DNA of 64,000 nt from positions 85,821-149,820 of the forward strand of contig JANRJO010000104.1 in assembly GCA_033763935.1 (NCBI GenBank), in the 5' to 3' direction. The notes below the pieces were generated by a model, which made no database searches, had not been told where the DNA came from, and was given only the letters and a program-made list of their open reading frames with translations. How positions within the stretch are numbered: the stretch's first letter is position 1; each line of letters begins with the position of its first letter. The DNA is from DALYJJ01 sp033763935. Lineage in GTDB: Bacteria > Acidobacteriota > Terriglobia > Bryobacterales > Bryobacteraceae. Below are positions 58,978-64,000 of the stretch, piece by piece. Made by a program: the position numbers and the translations under genes.

Positions 58978-59684
58978 AGCTCGGTACCAACGAACCCAAA
59001 AAAGTCATTGCCCTCGGGGTGCTCGGGCTGGTGGCCGCCTATGTTCTGCTGGCGCCGGATGATTCGGGACCATCGGCCCCGTCCTCCGCCCCGCGCCCCG
59101 CCGCCCGGGCGCCGGAGCTGCTGAAGGACTTCGTTCCTGGCCCCGAAACCGCGCCCCGCCGCAGTCCGAATGTCCGCCGTAATCCGAACGTGGTGCACGA
59201 ATTCCGCCCGTCGCTCAAGCCGAAGCGCCCGGAAGAGCGGCCCGACCCCTTAGCCGTTGACCCGACGCTCCGCCTCGCACAGCTTGCGAAGGTGCAGAAC
59301 ATCGGCGTCGATGGCGGACGCCGCAGCCTCTTCGACTTCAGCGCGCCACCGGCGCCGAAGCTCCCGGAGCCGAAAATCGTGCCGGGGCCCGTTCGCAAGT
59401 TCGTCGGGCCGGTGGCGCCGCCCGAGCCGGTTGTGGTCGCTGAGGCGCCGAAGCCACCGCCGCCGCCCATCACGCTGCGTTACTACGGCTTCACGAGTCC
59501 CGCGAAGTCCGGGGCGCGGCGCGCCTTCTTCCTTGATGGAGAGGATATCCTGGTAGCTGGAGAAGGCGATACGTTGAAGCGCCGGTACAGGATCGTTCGT
59601 ATCAGCGGCAGCTCAGCCGTCGTTGAGGACACCGAGCACAAGCACCAGCAGACGCTGCCACTGGTGCCGGAGATGCAGTCATGA
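58974..59684 (+). CDS. PilP/GspC-like periplasmic assembly protein
   Basis: The 236-residue protein has an N-terminal membrane helix (KVIALGVLGLVAAYVLLAP), a long Pro-rich linker (about 35-165) and a C-terminal beta domain, ITLRYYGFTSPAKSGARRAF then VAGEGDTLKRRYRIVRISGS. The layout of an anchor, a Pro-rich spacer and a small beta domain matches GspC/PilP, which would contact a secretin. The sequence itself is poorly conserved, so the assignment rests on architecture and position. Confidence 0.7.
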   Translation: MKLGTNEPKKVIALGVLGLVAAYVLLAPDDSGPSAPSSAPRPAARAPELLKDFVPGPETAPRRSPNVRRNPNVVHEFRPSLKPKRPEERPDPLAVDPTLRLAQLAKVQNIGVDGGRRSLFDFSAPPAPKLPEPKIVPGPVRKFVGPVAPPEPVVVAEAPKPPPPPITLRYYGFTSPAKSGARRAFFLDGEDILVAGEGDTLKRRYRIVRISGSSAVVEDTEHKHQQTLPLVPEMQS

Positions 59685-61252
59685 AGAGAGAGGGCGAGCG
59701 CGGCTTCGCATTGCTGCTGGTCTTTGCCATGGCGGCCGCGGTGGCTATTCTCCTCTATAGCGAGCTGCCCCGCGCCATGTTTGAATCGCAGCGCGCCAAG
59801 GAGCAGTTGCTGGTCGAGCGCGGCGAGCAGTACCAGCGCGCCATCGGACTCTTCGTGAAGAAGTTCCAGCGGTACCCAGCGGCCTTGAAAGACCTCGAAG
59901 AGACCAACAACATTCGGTTCCTCCGTAAGCGCTTCAGGGACCCGATGACCGGCAAGGAAGAGTGGCGCCTGGTCCACACCAACGGCATGATGCTCACCGA
60001 TTCGGTGGTGCAGAAGCAGCAGCTCGGGCCGGACGGCAAGCCGATGCAGCCGGGACAACAGCAGTTGGCGGGCGTAGGCGGTATGGGCACGATGGGCGGC
60101 ATGGGCGGCGGCATGGGCGGCATTGGCGGTGGAGTCGCTCAGAGCGGCATGGCTGCCCCCATGGGCGGTATGGCCGGCGTTCCCGGCGGACAGCAGGGAT
60201 TCAACCAGCAGAACTACCCGGGACAGCAGCCGCAGCCAGTCGGATACCCCGGGCAGCCGACCTACCCTGGACAGCCCGGACAACCAGGGCAGCCCGAGGC
60301 GCCTTGGATGCAGCGTCGCGGCAACGACCGCGTTCTCGCCCGGCCGCCAGGGATGCCGCAGGACCCGAACTCGCCCGTCGATCCAAACGCCCCGCCCGCC
60401 GATCCCAACGCTCCTGTGCCGGACCCCAACGCACCACCGGATCCGAACGCGCCCCAGCCGCCTCCAGGGACGAACCCCGCCTATCCGCAGCCGGTGCAGC
60501 CGGGGCAGCCGAACTATCCGCCGGGCATACCCGGATTCCCGCCGTCGCAGCCGGGCCAGCCAACGTACCCTAACCAGCAGCCGATTTATCCGAACCCGCA
60601 GCCGACGTACCCTAACCAGCCGTACCCCGCTCCCGGGCAGCCGCAGTTCCCGAACCAGGCGCCGACGCCTTCCCCCTACCCGAACCAGCCGCAGTATCCG
60701 GGCCAGCCAGGCAACTACCCCGGTCAGGCGCCTGTCCTGCCTTCACAACCCTATCCGCCGCCGAACCAGCCGAACGTCCCGGGCTTTCCCGGCGGTCAGG
60801 TGTCGCCGCAGAACCAGGCCATTCGCATGATCCAGCAGGCGCTCCAGTCGCCGCGCCAGACCGCGTTCGGGCAGCAGGGCGGCATGGGCATGGGCATGGG
60901 ACAGCAGGGCCAGCAGCAGTTGGGCGCGGGCATCGCGGGCGTCGCCTCGACCCTTGAAGGCGACAGCATCCGCGTCTACAACGAGCGGGCCAAGTACCAC
61001 GAGTGGGAGTTCATCTACGACCCCAGTAAGGACAAGTCGCGCCAGCGGGCTTTGGGCCAGATGGCCGGCCCGCAGCAGGGCCAGCAGCCGCTGCGGGGCA
61101 CCGGGATGGGCGGCGGCTCCTCAAGCGGCTTCAACTCCGGCGGCTCCTCGTTTGGCCAGGGCGGCGGAATCGGCCAAGGGGGTGGCTTCGGGCAGGGCGG
61201 CGGTTTCGGGCCGCCTCCGTCTCCGGTGAACCCGGGGCCGCGCCGTCAGTAA
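59681..61252 (+). CDS. Pseudopilin-like protein with long Pro/Gly/Gln-rich repeat tail
   Basis: The 523-residue protein starts MKREGERGFALLLVFAMAAA, a class III-like pilin signal with a G-F cleavage site but no Glu at position 5, as in minor GspK-type pilins. Residues 40-105 (VERGEQYQRAIGLFVKKFQR, LRKRFRDPMTGKEEWRLVH) are a small pilin-like head. From residue 120 onward it is low-complexity: GMGGGMGG, YPGQP and PNAP repeats (PNQP, DPNAP) and a C-terminal GQGGGFG run, with only one ordered stretch (GDSIRVYNERAKYHEWEFIY, about residue 426-445). It is the last gene of the assembly operon. No secretin follows. Confidence 0.7.
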   Translation: MKREGERGFALLLVFAMAAAVAILLYSELPRAMFESQRAKEQLLVERGEQYQRAIGLFVKKFQRYPAALKDLEETNNIRFLRKRFRDPMTGKEEWRLVHTNGMMLTDSVVQKQQLGPDGKPMQPGQQQLAGVGGMGTMGGMGGGMGGIGGGVAQSGMAAPMGGMAGVPGGQQGFNQQNYPGQQPQPVGYPGQPTYPGQPGQPGQPEAPWMQRRGNDRVLARPPGMPQDPNSPVDPNAPPADPNAPVPDPNAPPDPNAPQPPPGTNPAYPQPVQPGQPNYPPGIPGFPPSQPGQPTYPNQQPIYPNPQPTYPNQPYPAPGQPQFPNQAPTPSPYPNQPQYPGQPGNYPGQAPVLPSQPYPPPNQPNVPGFPGGQVSPQNQAIRMIQQALQSPRQTAFGQQGGMGMGMGQQGQQQLGAGIAGVASTLEGDSIRVYNERAKYHEWEFIYDPSKDKSRQRALGQMAGPQQGQQPLRGTGMGGGSSSGFNSGGSSFGQGGGIGQGGGFGQGGGFGPPPSPVNPGPRRQ

Positions 61253-61318
61253 TCCTTCACTCGCCCCGCTGGACTCGCGCGTTTCTTCCTGCTAAAAACA
61301 GAAGCGAGGGGAATTGTT

Positions 61319-61390
61319 TGTGGATTTCTGTGGAAAAGTACCGGCGCGCGCCGCTCAGCCCCTTCGCTCTCAGCCTTCTCCCCATCCACA
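61319..61390 (+). promoter_or_regulatory. DnaA-box-like cluster upstream of dnaB
   Basis: TGTGGATTT (61319-61327) and TGTGGAAAA (61329-61337) match the reverse DnaA box TGTGGATAA with two and one mismatches, and CCATCCACA (61382-61390) matches the forward box with two mismatches. The first two start 10 bases apart. The 225-base region before dnaB also holds a GGCGCGCGCC palindrome and a CTCGC/GCGAG hairpin. DnaA-dependent control is a hypothesis. Confidence 0.35.
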
Positions 61391-61477
61391 GGAATATTTG
61401 CGGTCGAGCGGCCGATACCAACAGAACCGGCTTGTGGCGCCGCTCGCCAAGCGAGTAGGGTAGAGGACGTTCCCGAC

Positions 61478-62836
61478 ATGGCAGCTACCGACATCGCCTT
61501 CGAGAAGGGCCTACCCGCCAACCTCGATGCTGAGCGCTTCGTGCTCGGTTCGATCCTGATGGACGACTCGCACTTCATCCCGGTGCGGGCGATCCTCGAT
61601 CCGGACGACTTCTCGCTCGAAAAGCACCGGCGCATCTTCGCGCGCATGGCCGAGATCGCCGAGCGCGGCGGCCGCATCGATCGCGTGACCCTCGCCGAAG
61701 AGCTGATGCGCAACAACCAGCTGGAGTCCTGCGACGGCATCACCTACCTGGTCTCGCTCGACGAGGGGCTGCCGCAGCTCTACAACCTCGATAGCTACGT
61801 GCAGATCGTGAAGGACAAGAGCGTCCTTCGCCGCATCATCTTCTCCTCGCAGCTTCTGATTAACCGCGCGATCGCCGGCGAGGCGACGCCGGATGACCTG
61901 CTTGCCGACGCGGAGGAGAACTTCCTGCAGATCGGCCAGTCGCGCGTGCGGGAGACGATGGCGCGCCCGGAAGAGGTGATCCGCGACGCGGGCGGGCTCA
62001 ATGCGTTCCTCGACCCCAGCCGCCGCATGAACGGGATCGAGACGGGCTTCCTCAAGTTCGACGAGATGACGGGCGGCCTCCACGGGGGCGAACTCATCAT
62101 CCTTGCCGCTCGCCCGGCGATGGGAAAGACGGCGCTGGCGCTGAACATCGGCCAGCACGTGGCGACGCGCTCGAGGCTGCCGGTGGCCGTCTTCTCGCTC
62201 GAAATGTCGAAGCAGAGCCTGCTCACCCGTATGGTGTGCGCCGGCGGCCGCGTCGACCAGCAGAAGTTCCGCGCCGGCTATCTCAGCCAGGACGAGCGGC
62301 GGCGGCTTCAGGTGGCGGCGACGGAACTGGTGGACGCGCCGCTCTACATCGACGACACGTCGGCGGCGAACCTCATGGACATTCATTCGAAGCTGCGCCG
62401 CCTGAAAAACGAGGTGGGCCTCGGCCTGGTGATCATCGACTACCTGCAGCTCATGCAGGGCCGCGGCCGGTTCGAGAACCGGACGACGGAAGTGAGCTCC
62501 ATCTCGCGCGGGTTAAAGCTGCTGGCCATGGAACTCGACGTTCCATTCCTGGTGCTCTCCCAGCTCTCCCGTGCCCCCGAGACGCGGCCGGGCGACCACA
62601 AGCCGCAGCTATCGGACCTGCGCGAATCGGGCTCCATCGAACAGGACGCCGACCTGGTCTGCTTCATCTACCGGGAAGAGGTCTACAAGCCCGACCGCGG
62701 CGACCTGAAGGGCCTCGCGGATCTTATCCTCGCCAAGCAGCGCAACGGCCCGACAGGGCGCGTACCGCTGATCTTCCTCCGCGAGTTCACGAAGTTCGAG
62801 AACCGCGCCGACGACATCGGGTCGGCGGAGGAGTAG
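61478..62836 (+). CDS. dnaB: Replicative DNA helicase DnaB
   Basis: This 452-residue hexameric helicase unwinds the template at the replication fork. The N-terminal domain includes LDAERFVLGSILMDDSHFIP and RIDRVTLAEELMRNNQLESC. The RecA-like domain has Walker A LAARPAMGKTALALNIGQHV and LPVAVFSLEMSKQSLLTRMV, Walker B GLGLVIIDYLQLMQG and the terminal LSQLSRAPETRPGDHKPQLSD. The length is close to E. coli DnaB (471). ATG 61478 has a GAGGA ribosome site upstream. No dnaA or dnaC gene is in the window. Confidence 0.96.
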   Translation: MAATDIAFEKGLPANLDAERFVLGSILMDDSHFIPVRAILDPDDFSLEKHRRIFARMAEIAERGGRIDRVTLAEELMRNNQLESCDGITYLVSLDEGLPQLYNLDSYVQIVKDKSVLRRIIFSSQLLINRAIAGEATPDDLLADAEENFLQIGQSRVRETMARPEEVIRDAGGLNAFLDPSRRMNGIETGFLKFDEMTGGLHGGELIILAARPAMGKTALALNIGQHVATRSRLPVAVFSLEMSKQSLLTRMVCAGGRVDQQKFRAGYLSQDERRRLQVAATELVDAPLYIDDTSAANLMDIHSKLRRLKNEVGLGLVIIDYLQLMQGRGRFENRTTEVSSISRGLKLLAMELDVPFLVLSQLSRAPETRPGDHKPQLSDLRESGSIEQDADLVCFIYREEVYKPDRGDLKGLADLILAKQRNGPTGRVPLIFLREFTKFENRADDIGSAEE

Positions 62837-62871
62837 CGGCCTAGCGGCAAGCGCCGACGAGTGCTTCAATC

Positions 62872-63691
62872 TTGGGGTACAGCCGATCGAACGAAGGCGC
62901 GTTGATCAACCTCTACTACGCGCCCGTCGGCGACGTCGCTCTCGGACCTGTCGCGTTTCCGCATCGCGCGTCGGCCATGGAATTGCCGCAGACAACGTTG
63001 GGTCACCACTGGCAGGACGCAACGCATATTGCCAACAATGTCGTGACGGGCGGACTGACCTACGGGAAGTTCCGAATCGAAGGGAGCGGCTTTCGTGGGA
63101 AAGAACCAAACGAGAACAGGTGGAACATCGACATGGGACCGATCGACTCGTGGTCGAGCCGGTTGACTTGGCAGCCGGGCTCCAACTGGGTCGCACAGGT
63201 ATCGGCCGCCCGAACTTCGTCGCCCCGAGACGATCCACGTGGATGACGTCGTCCGGGCCACCGCCTCGTTGCACTACACCAGACCTGTGCGAGAGACTCT
63301 GGGTTGGTCGAGCAGCCTGATCTGGGCCCGCAACTACAAAACAGTCGGCAAGTACGCGACGAATTCTGTCCTGGCCGAAACGGTCGTTCCGTTGAAACGC
63401 AAGAACCTTCTAACGGCGCGGGCGGAGTGGTCGCAAAGGGATGAGCTGTTCGAATACGACCACGACTTGGCCCATGAGCTACTTGCGAAGACTGGCAAGC
63501 GCGCTTTCAATGTCGGAGCGCTCACCGTCGGCTACACGCGGGAGGTTGGTTCGATGGGTCCTGTCCGGGTGGCCGCAGGGTTCAACGTGACCGCATACTC
63601 GATCGCCGCGGCCCTGAAACCGTTCTACGGATCGCGGCCGGTGGGAGTGAGTGTGTTTCTCCGTTTCCGCCTAGCGGCGGTGAATGAGTAA
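62872..63691 (+). pseudogene. Truncated, frameshifted outer-membrane beta-barrel gene remnant
   Basis: Two pieces of one protein are seen in different frames. The first (62872-63246) contains LYYAPVGDVALGPVAFPHRA and GHHWQDATHIANNVVTGGLT, and the second (63239-63691) contains VVRATASLHYTRPVRETLGW and YGSRPVGVSVFLRFR. Reading the first frame to about 63213 and then the second gives a continuous LRRPETIHVDDVVRATAS, so a single extra A near 63213-63214 explains the break. These segments match the C-terminal half of a family of uncharacterised outer-membrane barrels often found near metal-resistance genes; about the first 150 residues are missing. The gene is dead. Confidence 0.65.
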
Positions 63692-64000
63692 CAGTCCGTG
63701 AGGCGATGGACGAATAGGGACTATGCCAAGTCGCTTGGAGCATTACTCAAGAAGAGATAAGATGCCCGGAGAAGGAGATTGTGCGAATGCACCGAGCGAG
63801 GTGCCGACGAGCACAAGTGGGATTCGCCCACAGCCGCCGCGTTGTCGGCCGGAAATCCAAAAGCCTGTGCCAAAACTGAGCCAAAACCCCATCTGATTGG
63901 GTGCCTTGAGGTTACTGACCGAGCGAGAGCAGATTCCCCAAGTTGTTGAAAACAGAGCAATCAGTATAGAGCCATTGGAGGGTTTGGAACCGGTTCCTGT
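63692..64000 (+). other. Region without a supported gene
   Basis: These 309 bases contain only short unsupported reading frames on both strands. A+T content is somewhat higher than in neighbouring genes. The only recognisable element is a promoter-like pair near the right edge, which could belong to a gene beyond the window. I see no tRNA and no repeated border sequence. Confidence 0.5.
63943..63970 (+). promoter_or_regulatory. Candidate promoter for a gene beyond the window
   Basis: TTGTTG (63943-63948) and TATAGA (63965-63970) are separated by 16 bases on the plus strand. The sequence beyond is cut off by the window end, so no target gene can be named. Confidence 0.35.

Noticed and set aside
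60200..61250. CRISPR-like or tandem-repeat array in the Pro/Gly-rich region
   Set aside because: The repeats are imperfect, in frame and of codon-sized units (YPGQP, PNAP), with no conserved direct repeats or spacers. They belong to the coding sequence of the pseudopilin-like gene.
63721..63960. A 79-codon minus-strand reading frame near the window end
   Set aside because: Its composition is not protein-like, it has no ribosome site and no recognisable motif. The last 309 bases look gene-free.
63692..64000. Possible end of an integrase or attachment site after the barrel remnant
   Set aside because: I saw no tRNA, no repeated border and no catalytic tyrosine motif (R-H-R-Y). Without flanking sequence this cannot be supported.

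Overview
The window looks like chromosomal DNA of a high-GC, Gram-negative member of the Acidobacteriota, most likely the Solibacterales/Bryobacterales group. The diagnostic feature is a PadR regulator followed by a large MacB/FtsX-type orphan permease (20519-23506), a pair very common in Acidobacteriota. LolA, TolC, an MsbA-like exporter, outer-membrane barrels and a PilMNO assembly cluster show that the cell is diderm. Genes are tightly packed on both strands. Eleven same-strand neighbours overlap by an ATGA or GTGA tetranucleotide, and four convergent pairs share a 4-nt stop overlap. I see no CRISPR array, no intact insertion sequence, no rRNA and no convincing tRNA.

Layout. 1-2541: truncated hydantoinase B/oxoprolinase gene, a BNR-type exported protein, a DUF309 protein and three small unknowns. 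2692-5377: a DapA-family aldolase and the F0 operon atpZ-atpI-like-atpB-atpE, separated by a terminator. 5467-8512: two exported TPR proteins and RNase III. 8489-12531: an HMA-like protein, a TrmJ-like methyltransferase and 2-oxoacid:ferredoxin oxidoreductase (beta and alpha). 12628-14531: an ECF sigma factor operon ending in a strong terminator. 14604-17662: an unusual receiver/thioredoxin-reductase-like fusion plus a cNMP-binding histidine kinase. 17659-20479: arginine decarboxylase and an SDR. 20519-23861: PadR, permease and ferredoxin. 23858-28372: QueD, a DinG-like helicase and a divergent SIR2-domain protein that is the best candidate for an undescribed defence gene. 28532-33850: an asparaginase-family hydrolase, a stand-alone winged-helix regulator with tandem repeats and a hairpin in front of it, a YihY/BrkB protein, a degenerate MPN/JAB membrane protein, RsmI and an ArsR regulator. 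34010-39130: a type I secretion operon (ABC, HlyD, TolC) with no visible substrate. 39158-41358: a chemoreceptor coupled to a small predicted outer-membrane barrel. 41526-47314: lipoprotein PPIase, glutamate dehydrogenase family, MsbA-like exporter, J-domain protein and two exported unknowns, one very Cys-rich. 47330-51291: the conserved phoH-ybeY-corC-era operon plus a BON protein. 51488-54046: ECF sigma factor, XRE-cupin regulator, RpiB and LolA. 54049-61252: a type IV pilus/type II secretion-like inner-membrane platform without secretin. 61478-62836: DnaB. 62872-63691: a frameshifted, truncated outer-membrane barrel gene. The last 309 bases carry no supported gene.

The genes fall into functional blocks: energy (F0 genes, ferredoxin, 2-oxoacid oxidoreductase), envelope traffic (LolA, T1SS, pilus-like platform, MsbA, MacB-like permease), RNA metabolism and ribosome assembly (RNase III, TrmJ, RsmI, Era, YbeY), signalling (two ECF sigma factors, the redox-type two-component pair, a chemoreceptor) and one candidate immunity gene.
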